A DNA stretch of 64,000 bases, from NCBI RefSeq assembly GCF_009828835.1, contig NZ_WTTB01000006.1:62001-126000 (forward strand), given 5' to 3'. The stretch comes from Erysipelothrix urinaevulpis (lineage in GTDB: Bacteria; Bacillota_I; Bacilli_A; Erysipelotrichales; Erysipelotrichaceae). Under the pieces are notes generated by a model that saw only the letters and a list, made by a program, of their open reading frames with translations, ran no database searches and was not told the origin of the DNA. The position numbers and the translations under genes are program-made. Below, one piece after another: positions 9,846 through 21,209 of the stretch (position 1 is its first letter; every line of letters begins with the position of its first letter).

Positions 9846-11096
9846 ATGATTTTAAAGAATGCAAATATTTTAAGTAAAGAAGGTCATCTTCAACAAACAG
9901 ATCTAAAAATTGAAGCAGGAATCATTACTGAAATTTCTACAGAACTTTCAGGGGAAGATGAGATTGATCTACAAGGACAATTACTGTTACCAGGTTTAAT
10001 TGATGTGCATGTTCACTTAAGAGAACCAGGATTTGAACACAAAGAAACAATTAAAACAGGTAGTGAGGCAGCCATGCGTGGGGGCTTCACAAAAATTATG
10101 GCTATGCCTAACACATCACCAAGTGTCGATAATAAAGAGACCCTTGATAAAATTAACGACATCATCAAACGTGACGCTAAAATTCATGTCCATCAAATCG
10201 CAGCCATCACCAAAGACTTAGTGAGTGATGAACTTGTCGATATCAAAGCAATGGGAGCAATTGCATATAGTAATGATGGCAAAGGCGTTCAAAGGTCATC
10301 TACGATGCTAGAAGCAATGCGAGAACTTGCAAAAAATGACAAAATATTGATTGCTCATACAGAAGATGAGGATATTTTGAATGAGGGAGTAATGCATGAA
10401 GGCTTGCGCAATCAAGAACTGGGCTTACCTGGAATTTTATCAAGCGTCGAATCAAGTCAAATTGCTCGTGACTTAGTCCTTGCCCATCAAACAGGCGCAA
10501 AATATCATGTGTGTCATGTTTCAACAAAAGAAAGTGTTGCTATGATACGGTTTGCTAAACAGATGGGTGTGGATGTGACGTGTGAGGTTACACCTCATCA
10601 TTTAGTTTTAAATGAATGGGATGTCTTGGAAAATGACAGCAAATACAAAATGAATCCACCCCTTAGAAGTAGGGATGATCAAGCCTCCTTATTAGAAGGT
10701 CTACTTGATGGAACTATCGATATGATTGCAACAGATCATGCACCCCATGCACAAAATGAAAAACAAGGAGGATTTATTGATACTCCCTTTGGAATTATAG
10801 GCAGTGAAATTGCCTTTCCGCTCCTGTACACCAAAATGGTCAAAACTAATCAATTAAGTTTGCTTGATCTTTATGAAACAATGTATCGCAAACCATCTGA
10901 ACGCTTTGGATTTGAGACGACAGGAATTACAGTTGGTGCTAAAGCAGACTTAGCAGTCTTCGATCTTGATACAGCCGAAACATTTGGGCCAGATCATATT
11001 GCATCAAAATCATCGAATACACCATTTCTTAATGAAGTTCTTCAGGGTTATTGCACTATGACATTTGTGAAAGGAGAACGTGTATGGCAGAAGTAA
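9846..11096 (+). CDS. pyrC: Dihydroorotase
   Basis: Zinc amidohydrolase that cyclises carbamoyl aspartate to dihydroorotate. 416 aa, class I length. The metal motif DVHVHLREPG is near residues 57-66; HTEDE, CHVSTKES, EVTPHHL and ATDHAPHAQNEK follow in the expected order. The start codon comes one base after the pyrB stop. The 3' end overlaps the carB start by 13 nt. Confidence 0.97.
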   Translation: MILKNANILSKEGHLQQTDLKIEAGIITEISTELSGEDEIDLQGQLLLPGLIDVHVHLREPGFEHKETIKTGSEAAMRGGFTKIMAMPNTSPSVDNKETLDKINDIIKRDAKIHVHQIAAITKDLVSDELVDIKAMGAIAYSNDGKGVQRSSTMLEAMRELAKNDKILIAHTEDEDILNEGVMHEGLRNQELGLPGILSSVESSQIARDLVLAHQTGAKYHVCHVSTKESVAMIRFAKQMGVDVTCEVTPHHLVLNEWDVLENDSKYKMNPPLRSRDDQASLLEGLLDGTIDMIATDHAPHAQNEKQGGFIDTPFGIIGSEIAFPLLYTKMVKTNQLSLLDLYETMYRKPSERFGFETTGITVGAKADLAVFDLDTAETFGPDHIASKSSNTPFLNEVLQGYCTMTFVKGERVWQK

Positions 11097-14068
11097 AGAA
11101 CAAAAAGATTCTCTTAATAGGGTCAGGTCCATCGATTATAGGCCAAGGCGCAGAATTTGATTACTCAGGAACACAAGCAGCCAAAGAATTAAAAGCTTTG
11201 GGTCATGAGGTCGTTGTTTTAAATTCGAATCCAGCTAGCATTCTAACTGATTCCACAACCGCTGATGAAATATACATTGAGGCAATGACACTCGAAAATG
11301 TAATTTCAATTGTTCGTAAAGAGAAAATCAATGCAGTTTTAGGTAATTTCGGGGGACAAACAGCACTTAATATGGTGTTAGAGATGGATAAAAAAGATGT
11401 GTTTAATCGTTATAATTTGGAGTTGTTAAGTCATCCAATCCATACGATTAAAAAGGCAGAAGATCGTGAAATGTTTAGAGATTTGTTAGATTCGATAGGG
11501 GAACCGTATGTTGAATCACAAATTATCACAACAGCCCAACAAGCTAAGCAAGCAAAAACCACCTTAGGCCTTCCTTTAATTGTCAGACCTGCCTTTACCT
11601 TAGGTGGAACAGGGGGTGGTCGATGCAAAACAGATGAAGACTATCAGGAAATTGTAAAACAAGGTTTAGCACTATCACCACTGAATCAATGTCTTGTTGA
11701 ACGAGATATTTCCGGATTGAAAGAAATTGAATTTGAAATGATTCGTGATAAAACAGGTGCTATTCTTCCGGTTTGTACCTTAGAAAACTTCGATCCAGTA
11801 GGGATTCATACAGGTGATTCAATAGTCTTTACACCTGCTCAAACAATCACCCATGAACAAGAAATGATGCTTGAAACTTCAGCAATAAAAATTGTGGATG
11901 CATTAGGTATCATCGGTTCATGTAATGTCCAATTTGCTTTAAATCCTTTGACAAATCAGTATTATGTCATTGAAGTTAATCCAAGGGTTTCCCGCTCATC
12001 AGCACTTGCAAGTAAGGTCAGTGATTATCCTATCGCAAGTGTGGCGGCTCAATTATCAGTTGGAATGACATTAAGTGAAATCAAGCAACCTCATTCTAAA
12101 GAAAAAAACTATGTTGCATGCAAAATGCCACGATTTCCTTTTGATAAATTTAAAAAAGGTGATCGCCGTTTAGGAACTCAGATGAAATCGACGGGTGAAA
12201 TCATGGCCTTTGGTCGTACGCTTGAAGAATGTATGTATAAAGGTCTTGCATCTCTTGAATTAAACGATGTTGATTTCAAAGGGTACAGCGATTATGACCT
12301 ACTTAGTAATATTGAGCAAGGAAGTGATGACCGAATTTATCAAATGATTGAATTATTAAGACGTGGTGGTAGTGTTGAGGAACTGTCTATTCGTACATCA
12401 ATCGACTTAAAATTGATTGAAAGTTTACAGAAAATGGTCAAAAAACAAGCCTATTATGAAGCAACTACCCCACAATTTGCAGCAATCAATGAAAAAACTT
12501 TTTATTCTTTTGCCAGTGATTCAAAAGCAGGCAAGAAGAAACAATCAAATAAAAAAGTCATTGTTGTCATTGGTTCAGGTCCAATCCGCATTGGTCAAGG
12601 TATGGAATTTGATACGTCAAGTGTCCAAGCCGTTCAAAGTATTCAAGAACAAGGGTATGAAGCTGTTATTATTAACAATAATCCGGCAACAGTTTCAACA
12701 GATAAAGATATTGCAGACCGACTTTATTTCGAACCACTAACACCCAAACATGTCCTTGATGTACTTAATTATGAACAACCTGAGGGTGTGATTGTTCAAT
12801 TTGGAGGTCAAACGGCCATCAATCTTGTTGAAACACTCAGCGACCATAATATAAAAATTCTTGGAACTCAGGCAGATCAAATGAATCGAGCAGAAGATCG
12901 CGAATCCTTTGAAAAACTCTTAAGAAAATTGAATATCAAACAACCAGAAGCCCACATTGCTCATAATCAAGAGGATTATCTAAGTTTGGCAGATAGATTA
13001 AATTACCCTGTCCTTATTCGACCAAGCTTTGTCATAGGTGGTGCTTCGATGAAAATCATAAAAACAAAAGAAGACTACCTTGTAGAACATTCTGAATTAT
13101 CGTTTAATAAACCAGTTCTCATCGACCGGTATATCTCAGGGATTGAACTTGATTTAGATGTCATCTCAGATGGAAAAAATATTTTGATCCCAGGTTTAAT
13201 GGAACATATCGAAAAATCTGGGGTTCATTCAGGTGATTCAATGGCTGTTTATCCTAGTGTAAGCCTTGATGAAACACGACAACAAGAAATCGTTGATATC
13301 TCAAGAAAAATCGCGAGAGAATTAAAGATTAAGGGATTGATGAATATCCAGATGATCGTTCAAGATCAAGAAATATATGTGATTGAAGTGAATCCAAGGG
13401 CCTCAAGGACTATTCCATTTATTAGCAAAGCGAGTGGGATCGATGTTAGCAAACTAGCGACGAGAATCGCAATGGGTGAATGCCTTGATAAAGATTATGG
13501 TCTGATTAAAGCACAAGCAGGCATCCATATCAAAGCTCCCATATTCTCCTTTTCTAAATTGCGGAGTGTTGACACATACCTTGGCCCAGAGATGAAATCA
13601 ACGGGTGAAATTATGAGTTCTGCACCAACTTTGGAAAAGGCGTTATTCAAAGCATTCTTAAGCAGTGGGTACACCTTTAAAGAAACAGGTTCTGTTCTTT
13701 TGACCATCGCCGATAAGGATAAAGACGAGATGCTTCACTTAGCAAAGACCATCGAGTCATTAGATTATGATTTATTAGCCAGTAAAAACACCCACAATTA
13801 CTTAAAAGAACATGGCATTAAAAGTCAGCTTATCTCGAAATGGGATGAATCAAATCATGATATGAAGTGGGCGATTGAAAGTTTAGATTTAAATTTTATT
13901 GTGAATACAGTCAGTGATGAGACTAAGTCATTCTCAGATGGTTTTTTAATTCGAAGAACTGCAGTAGAAAAAGGAGTTCCTTTATTCACATCGATTGACA
14001 CTGCGCGTGCATTAGTAAAGGTTTTAGAATCAAGAAGTTCAAAACCTTGGAAACTTGGAGGTCAGTGA
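11084..14068 (+). CDS. carB: Carbamoyl-phosphate synthase large subunit, no small subunit nearby
   Basis: Makes carbamoyl phosphate from bicarbonate, ATP and ammonia. The start is the ATG after AAAGGAGAACGTGT, giving 994 aa against about 1070 in the family. Two ATP-grasp synthetase halves are complete: GSGPSIIGQGAEFDYSG / GGTGGGRC / EVNPRVSRSSALASK, then GSGPIRIGQGMEFD / EVNPRASRTIPFISK. The C-terminal MGS allosteric domain is present. The missing residues are in the central oligomerisation domain: after about residue 450 (nt 12440-12540) the usual AK..GFSD and VDTCAAEF region is replaced by a short Lys-rich linker. carA (pyrAA), which normally precedes it, is absent. Confidence 0.95.
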   Translation: MAEVKNKKILLIGSGPSIIGQGAEFDYSGTQAAKELKALGHEVVVLNSNPASILTDSTTADEIYIEAMTLENVISIVRKEKINAVLGNFGGQTALNMVLEMDKKDVFNRYNLELLSHPIHTIKKAEDREMFRDLLDSIGEPYVESQIITTAQQAKQAKTTLGLPLIVRPAFTLGGTGGGRCKTDEDYQEIVKQGLALSPLNQCLVERDISGLKEIEFEMIRDKTGAILPVCTLENFDPVGIHTGDSIVFTPAQTITHEQEMMLETSAIKIVDALGIIGSCNVQFALNPLTNQYYVIEVNPRVSRSSALASKVSDYPIASVAAQLSVGMTLSEIKQPHSKEKNYVACKMPRFPFDKFKKGDRRLGTQMKSTGEIMAFGRTLEECMYKGLASLELNDVDFKGYSDYDLLSNIEQGSDDRIYQMIELLRRGGSVEELSIRTSIDLKLIESLQKMVKKQAYYEATTPQFAAINEKTFYSFASDSKAGKKKQSNKKVIVVIGSGPIRIGQGMEFDTSSVQAVQSIQEQGYEAVIINNNPATVSTDKDIADRLYFEPLTPKHVLDVLNYEQPEGVIVQFGGQTAINLVETLSDHNIKILGTQADQMNRAEDRESFEKLLRKLNIKQPEAHIAHNQEDYLSLADRLNYPVLIRPSFVIGGASMKIIKTKEDYLVEHSELSFNKPVLIDRYISGIELDLDVISDGKNILIPGLMEHIEKSGVHSGDSMAVYPSVSLDETRQQEIVDISRKIARELKIKGLMNIQMIVQDQEIYVIEVNPRASRTIPFISKASGIDVSKLATRIAMGECLDKDYGLIKAQAGIHIKAPIFSFSKLRSVDTYLGPEMKSTGEIMSSAPTLEKALFKAFLSSGYTFKETGSVLLTIADKDKDEMLHLAKTIESLDYDLLASKNTHNYLKEHGIKSQLISKWDESNHDMKWAIESLDLNFIVNTVSDETKSFSDGFLIRRTAVEKGVPLFTSIDTARALVKVLESRSSKPWKLGGQ

Positions 14069-16403
<2,335 letters not shown>

Positions 16404-16411
<8 letters not shown>

Positions 16412-17018
16412 ATCAGAAACAATTGCAAGCTATTTATTAGATTGCGGTGCTGTTAGTTTAAGACCAGATAATTATTATACATGGGTTAGCGGCATTAAAA
16501 GTCCTATTTACTGCGATAACCGTGTGACAATTTCATTTCCAGAAATTCGTCGCTACATTACCAAGGCGTTTGTTGATATGATCGAAAACAACTATCCAGA
16601 TGTTGATGCAATTATTGGAACCGCAACAGCAGGGATACCACAAGCATGTTGGGTAAGTGATGTTCTCGACTTACCGATGGCATATGTCAGAAGTGGTCAT
16701 AAAGCACACGGAAAAGGTCAGCAAATCGAAGGGAAACTCAATGAAAATTCACAGGTGATTGTCATTGAAGATCTTATTTCAAGTGGAAAAAGTTCAATCG
16801 AAGTTTGCCAAGCTTTAGAAGAACAAGGTCATCATGTTCTTGCAGTTTTATCCATTTTCACCTATGAATTATCACGTGCTCAAACGGCATTCGAAAAAGC
16901 AGATATTCAGGTAAAATCGCTGTCAAATTATAGTGACTTAATTAGAATTGCCCAAGAAAAACATGTTATCACAGAAAAAGACTTAAATATTCTTGCACAA
17001 TGGAACAAAACAATTTAA
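16404..17018 (+). CDS. pyrE: Orotate phosphoribosyltransferase
   Basis: Converts orotate and PRPP to OMP. The ATG at 16404 is preferred over the ATG at 16398 because GGAG at 16393-16396 is 7 nt from it but only 1 nt from the other; 204 aa. The PRPP motif is [14 protein letters not shown] (about residues 113-126) and [12 protein letters not shown] is the flexible loop. Last gene of the pyr operon. No separate terminator follows before the T-box leader, so some read-through into trpP control is possible. Confidence 0.96.
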
Positions 17019-17079
17019 AAGACTTGAAAAAAATTAAGATAATGTTATTATTATTGAAACGATAACCTAGTGATTGAGA

Positions 17080-17303
17080 AAAAGTAACTTTATAAAATCT
17101 ATGGCAGAGAGTATGTGGCTGGTGTGAACATATTGGATGGTTAAAGTGAATGGGCTCATGAAGGGCTGTTCGAATCGAAAGTAGTAGAACATGACGGGAC
17201 TCTACCGTTAAAAAGAGATAAGTATGATAGTACTTAATTAAGTTATAAATCAGGTGGTACCGCGAAAGAGACTTCGCCCTGTGGGGGTGGAGTCTTTTTT
17301 TGT
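17080..17303 (+). promoter_or_regulatory. T-box riboswitch, tryptophan specifier
   Basis: This fills most of the 356-bp gap between pyrE and trpP. The T-box proper is AGGTGGTACCGCG at 17252-17264. The Stem I AGAGAG element is at 17106-17111, and GTGAA-TGG at 17146-17153 places a TGG (Trp) codon in the specifier position. The terminator is an 11-bp stem 17269-17279 / 17285-17295 with a U run. Known logic: uncharged tRNA-Trp stabilises the antiterminator and turns on the gene. The downstream Trp transporter agrees with the specifier. Confidence 0.88.
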
Positions 17304-17327
17304 CTTCAAGGAGGTGATTATCATGGT

Positions 17328-17378
17328 ATGAAGAAGGATTCGAATCGATTTAACATTGTTACAAGGAGGAAACTATGA
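17328..17378 (+). CDS. Possible 16-aa leader ORF coupled to trpP
   Basis: MKKDSNRFNIVTRRKL, ending in TGA that overlaps the trpP ATG as ATGA. An unusually long SD, AAGGAGGTGAT (17308-17318), lies upstream. That SD is best spaced for another ATG at 17323, which reads only Met-Val-stop. No Trp codon is present, so it is not a classic Trp leader peptide. It may be chance; see findings. Confidence 0.3.
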   Translation: MKKDSNRFNIVTRRKL

Positions 17379-17848
17379 AAACAAAAACAATGAGTCAATC
17401 AGCGTTATTATTAGGAATGGGTTTAATCTTACACATGATAACACCAAGTTTTATGGGCTTTATGAAACCCGATTTTATGTTAATTATGATGTTAATCAGT
17501 CTTTTCAAAAGCACGTCATTCACGGATGATTTCACAATTTCAGTCATTGCAGGAATCTTAAGTGGTCTCACCTCAACGATGCCTTTTGGTTTAATCGCTA
17601 ACATCGTTGATAAAATAATTGTTGGAATAATCATCAGCCATCTTAAACACTTAGGTACAAAAAAAGGACTCCTAACATTTATCGGAACCCTTATTTCAGG
17701 TTTGTGTTTTTTACTCATTATTTATTTTTTGACCCAGCTTAGCATACAGACTTTAAAAACTCTCTTTTTTGTCCATGTCATCCCAACAGCATTCATCAAC
17801 ACCGGAATCATTAAAATTCTGCAACGCAATGTCCTTAATGCTGATTAA
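17375..17848 (+). CDS. trpP: Tryptophan transporter, TrpP family
   Basis: Small integral membrane protein of 157 aa with about five hydrophobic segments. FMKPDFMLIMM, the GILSGLTSTMPFG loop and PTAFINTGI are typical of TrpP/YhaG. It imports tryptophan, probably as a secondary or ECF-like S component. SD AAGGAGG lies 6 nt before the start. The Trp T-box upstream supports the assignment. The 3' end overlaps the convergent kinase gene by 14 nt. Confidence 0.88.
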   Translation: MKTKTMSQSALLLGMGLILHMITPSFMGFMKPDFMLIMMLISLFKSTSFTDDFTISVIAGILSGLTSTMPFGLIANIVDKIIVGIIISHLKHLGTKKGLLTFIGTLISGLCFLLIIYFLTQLSIQTLKTLFFVHVIPTAFINTGIIKILQRNVLNAD

Positions 17849-19097
17849 CCAAAGAAATATAGGCAATAAATTGATTGTCTAATTTCTCATAATGAAACAT
17901 ACCACCATTTTCATTAATGATTTTACGCACTGTTTGTAATCCCAAACCGCTTCCTTTCGAATAGTTGTTGTTAGCATTAAAGGTATTTGAAATCATAACA
18001 TCCAGTCTTGAATTATCCATAATTGCTGATTCAATCTTAATATTACGACCCTTTTCAACATTGAGACAAGCTTTGTAAGCATTGTCTAGTAAGTTGGAAA
18101 TAAGTCTAAGCGAATCGTTATCCTTCATCGTTGTTTCCCAGATTAATTGCGCTTGAAAGTCAATGTCATTGTTAAGACACAATTTATTAAATTGATAAAG
18201 GTAAGCGTCAAGAAAAGGATGATTCGATAAGCTAATTTCTTGATTCAAATACTCTTTGATTTCTGGTGATTCAATCATCGTTTTGATAAATTCTTCTTCA
18301 GCAAGATTATTTTCACTGATAACATTCATAATATTTAAGAGGTCATGACGATAAAGACGCAATTCTCGAGCGATTCGTCCTTGTTCTTCAAGTTTTAAAT
18401 TTAAAATCTGGTATTTCTTTTCCAACATTTCGTGTTTACTCTTATAAATTAGTAAATTAGTATGTTCATAATTCATGTATGAAACAACATAGAAAATAAG
18501 GTATGAGATAATAATGACCGTTAATTTACTTTTTAAATGAAAAGCAGAATTTGTTGATCGTTCATTAAAAAAATGATCACTCACATACAATATATTGATG
18601 ATGTAAAAAAAGGTAAAGGCCAGATTCTTCTTGTCAATTTTGTATTTATGTGAAATTCGTATCTGTTTTTTGAATATTTTAGTATAAAAACGCCAGATCG
18701 TACAATGAATTAAACAAGCACCAATAAAAATATAGATATTATCGAGCGGGTGGTAACAGATTAAACAAGCTTTTCCATTGAAAATTGATAATAAATAAAT
18801 GATGATGGCAAGAATAAAAAAGAAATGAACCACTTGATTTAAATTGTGAGATAGGAACGTCTCTTGAGTAAAACGTAAGGCGATAAGTGAACTCAAGAGA
18901 TTGACACCCAATAAGACATAAACCATGCTCGACATCGATGGATTCAACTGTATAAACAAAGCAGCTGATACAATCGCAAGAACGACGTTTCCAATTTTGA
19001 ACTTTAAACTGTAAAAGTCATATAAGTAAGGATTCGCAAAATTATAATAAAAGAAAACACACAGAAAAACAAATGGTAGTAGACCGATTTTAGACAT
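17835..19097 (-). CDS. AgrC-like membrane sensor histidine kinase (HPK10), orphan
   Basis: 420 aa with about six N-terminal membrane segments (residues 1-210), a coiled linker, an H-box RELRLYRHDLLNIM (about 243-256), an N-box NLLDNAYKA and a G-box GSGLGLQTV near the end: a GHKL ATPase domain as in peptide-sensing AgrC/ComD kinases. It would sense a peptide or other signal and phosphorylate a LytTR regulator. No response regulator or AgrB neighbours it. No convincing SD precedes its ATG, which instead overlaps a small ORF (19090-19218), pointing to translational coupling. Confidence 0.85.
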   Translation of the reverse strand: MSKIGLLPFVFLCVFFYYNFANPYLYDFYSLKFKIGNVVLAIVSAALFIQLNPSMSSMVYVLLGVNLLSSLIALRFTQETFLSHNLNQVVHFFFILAIIIYLLSIFNGKACLICYHPLDNIYIFIGACLIHCTIWRFYTKIFKKQIRISHKYKIDKKNLAFTFFYIINILYVSDHFFNERSTNSAFHLKSKLTVIIISYLIFYVVSYMNYEHTNLLIYKSKHEMLEKKYQILNLKLEEQGRIARELRLYRHDLLNIMNVISENNLAEEEFIKTMIESPEIKEYLNQEISLSNHPFLDAYLYQFNKLCLNNDIDFQAQLIWETTMKDNDSLRLISNLLDNAYKACLNVEKGRNIKIESAIMDNSRLDVMISNTFNANNNYSKGSGLGLQTVRKIINENGGMFHYEKLDNQFIAYISLVNQH

Positions 19098-19218
19098 AGG
19101 CTATCATGTCCAATCGTTTAAATGTCAATCGACCAAGAATAAATTCATTACACGTGCTTAGAAAATGCAAATATGATTCGATATTTAACTGAGAATGTCT
19201 TGAAAATAACGTGACCAT
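19090..19218 (-). CDS. Possible 42-aa ORF upstream of and overlapping the kinase
   Basis: MVTLFSRHSQLNIES to KRLDMIAYV, ending 8 nt inside the kinase gene. A G10 tract (19227-19236 on the opposite strand) sits 8 nt before its ATG, where an SD would be. The sequence STCNEFIL in it resembles the Staphylococcus AgrD core STCDFIM, but the C-terminal part is basic, not acidic as in AgrD, and no AgrB is nearby. It may be a leader peptide, a pheromone precursor or chance. With one more G the frame would extend upstream to an ATG at 19247 (52 aa). Confidence 0.3.
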   Translation of the reverse strand: MVTLFSRHSQLNIESYLHFLSTCNEFILGRLTFKRLDMIAYV

Positions 19219-19226
19219 AAGCAAGT

Positions 19227-19236
19227 CCCCCCCCCC
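19227..19236 (-). repeat. Homopolymer tract C10 (G10 on the coding strand)
   Basis: Ten consecutive C on plus, in an otherwise AT-rich 308-bp intergenic region (19098-19405) between the divergent kinase and uppP genes. Such tracts are slippage-prone and typical of phase-variable loci. Its length could be an assembly error. Confidence 0.9.
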
Positions 19237-19405
19237 TTTGATTTCATTTTATCACAACAAGTTAACATATACACTGATTATGGCTCTAATAAGCGTTTAT
19301 TTTAATGTAATAGCCTTTTTTTAATGACACTTGCACGGGTTAGTCTACATTTCCAAAATAATATATGCTAAACTAGAATAAGAGTAAAAAAAAGGAGTCT
19401 TAAAA

Positions 19406-20224
19406 ATGATTGAATTATTAAAGGTAATTATAATTGGAATTGTCGAAGGGATAACTGAATGGTTACCCATCAGTAGTACTGGGCATATGATCTTAGTGGA
19501 TGAATTTATCCAATTGCAAGCAAGCGATGCCTTCAAAAAAATGTTCTTTGTTGTTATTCAACTTGGAGCGATTATGGCCGTTGTTGTTTTATATTGGGAT
19601 AAGTTATTTCCTTTCTCATTCAAGAAAGGCTTTAAAATTGACTCAGACATTATGAGTATGTGGTTTAAAATTGTTGTTGCGTCTTTACCAGCAGCCATTG
19701 TAGGAATTTTATTTGATGATATTATTGATAAATTTATGGGCGTCCAAGTTGTTCCCATTATGTTAATTTTATTTGGTATTTTCTTTATCGTTGTGGAAAA
19801 TCGCCATGCAGGGCAAACACCCCGTATTAATACACTATCAGAAATTACGTATCAAACAGCTCTCATTATTGGATTATTTCAATTGATTGCGGCAGTGTTT
19901 CCAGGAACCTCTCGTTCAGGAGCAACAATTGTGGGTGCACTCATGATTGGGGTGTCTCGTTTTGTCGCAGCAGAGTTTACTTTCTTCATGGCAGTGCCGG
20001 TGATGTTTGGTGCTAGTTTATTGAAGCTAATTAGTTTTGGTTTTAATTTTACATCTCAAGAAGCCTTGTATTTAATTGTTGGTATGATTGTAGCATTTGT
20101 TGTTTCAATTATTACCATTAAATTCTTGATGGGTTACATTAAAAACAATGACTTTAAAGCCTTTGGGTGGTATCGTATTGTCTTAGGACTTCTGGTCATC
20201 ATCGTCTTGTATCTAAAAAAATAA
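19406..20224 (+). CDS. uppP: Undecaprenyl-diphosphatase (BacA family)
   Basis: Membrane phosphatase recycling the lipid carrier for peptidoglycan and conferring bacitracin tolerance. 272 aa, about eight membrane segments. Catalytic motifs: [14 protein letters not shown] (about residues 15-28) and [20 protein letters not shown] (about 170-189). SD AAAGGAG is 9 nt upstream. Stands alone, between a divergent kinase and a convergent radical SAM gene. Confidence 0.97.
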   Translation: MIELLKVIIIGIVEGITEWLPISSTGHMILVDEFIQLQASDAFKKMFFVVIQLGAIMAVVVLYWDKLFPFSFKKGFKIDSDIMSMWFKIVVASLPAAIVGILFDDIIDKFMGVQVVPIMLILFGIFFIVVENRHAGQTPRINTLSEITYQTALIIGLFQLIAAVFPGTSRSGATIVGALMIGVSRFVAAEFTFFMAVPVMFGASLLKLISFGFNFTSQEALYLIVGMIVAFVVSIITIKFLMGYIKNNDFKAFGWYRIVLGLLVIIVLYLKK

Positions 20225-20228
20225 AACT

Positions 20229-20269
20229 AAAAACCATATCTTTTCAAAAAAAGATATGGTTTTTTTATT
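20229..20269. terminator. Bidirectional terminator between uppP and the radical SAM gene
   Basis: Stem AAACCATATCTTTT / AAAAGATATGGTTT flanked by A and T runs; can serve both convergent genes. Confidence 0.85.
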
Positions 20270-21209
20270 GTTTATAGTATTTTCCTTGCCAAGTATTTCG
20301 TTTTACCATTAATTTGTCAATGTCATTAAGAACAATTGTTTTCTTTTGGGTCCATAATGGTGCCAAAAGGTCATCTGATAAACCATCACCTGTTAAACGA
20401 GCAATTGTAACTTCAGGTGGTAAGCGTTCAATTTGATCAACGACAAGATCGATGTATTCATCCTTACTTAACATATCAAAGGGTTCTTTAATGTACTGGT
20501 TCCCTAATTTTGTCCCTCTTAATAAATGTAACATATGGATTTTGACCATGTCAGGTTTAATTTTCGCAACATAGTCAATGGTTTCCAACATCATGGCTTT
20601 GTCTTCAACGGGGAATCCGTTAATGATATGGATACACGTTCGTATTTTAGCTTTTTTTAGTTTGAGGAGAATATCGGTTACTGAGTCTAAATCATGCCCA
20701 CGATTCATCCAAAGGCCCGTCGATTTATGGATACTTTGCAATCCAATCTCAATGGTTAGATCTTTTTTATGACTCATAGCCTCGAAGTAGGCAATTTTTT
20801 CATCATCTAGACAATCACTTCGCGTGGCGATATCAATTCCGACAAAGCGATCATCTTCAAAAAAAGGATCGTATAATTTTTTGAGATCTTCCAAAGGAGC
20901 ATGGGTGTTAGTGTATGCTTGAAAATAAGCGATTTTTTCTGCGTTAGGCCACTTTTGACTCATAATTCGATGACCTTCCTGAATTTGTAATTCAATATTT
21001 TCAGTGTCTGGAATCATGTCACCAGATCCTCTGGCTGAACAAAAAACACAGCCTCCATAACCGGAGGTCCCATCTCGATTAGGACAGGTGAAACCAGCAT
21101 CAATGCTTATTTTAAATGTTTTATTTTTATAGGTTTCTCTGACAAAATAATTATAGGTTTTATACCGTTTATTGTCATTTGAAAATGGAAAAGGATTTGA
21201 TTTAATCAT
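20265..21209 (-). CDS. Radical SAM protein, TIGR01212 / YtqA family
   Basis: 314 aa. The N-terminal cluster motif is DAGFTCPNRDGTSGYGGCVFC (Cys in CPNRDG and the GGCVFC pair), the SAM-binding cluster arrangement of the TIGR01212 family, followed by AYTNTHAPLEDL, GIDIATRSDCL and EIGLQSIH. Biochemical role unknown; an RNA or metabolic modification is possible. The start overlaps the end of the upstream acyltransferase gene by 4 nt, so the two form an operon. Confidence 0.88.
   Translation of the reverse strand: MIKSNPFPFSNDNKRYKTYNYFVRETYKNKTFKISIDAGFTCPNRDGTSGYGGCVFCSARGSGDMIPDTENIELQIQEGHRIMSQKWPNAEKIAYFQAYTNTHAPLEDLKKLYDPFFEDDRFVGIDIATRSDCLDDEKIAYFEAMSHKKDLTIEIGLQSIHKSTGLWMNRGHDLDSVTDILLKLKKAKIRTCIHIINGFPVEDKAMMLETIDYVAKIKPDMVKIHMLHLLRGTKLGNQYIKEPFDMLSKDEYIDLVVDQIERLPPEVTIARLTGDGLSDDLLAPLWTQKKTIVLNDIDKLMVKRNTWQGKYYKQ

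Noticed and set aside
12417-12740. 107-codon open frame on the same strand inside carB
   Set aside because: carB is continuous through it; composition is Lys/Gln-biased from the shifted frame, with no start signal.
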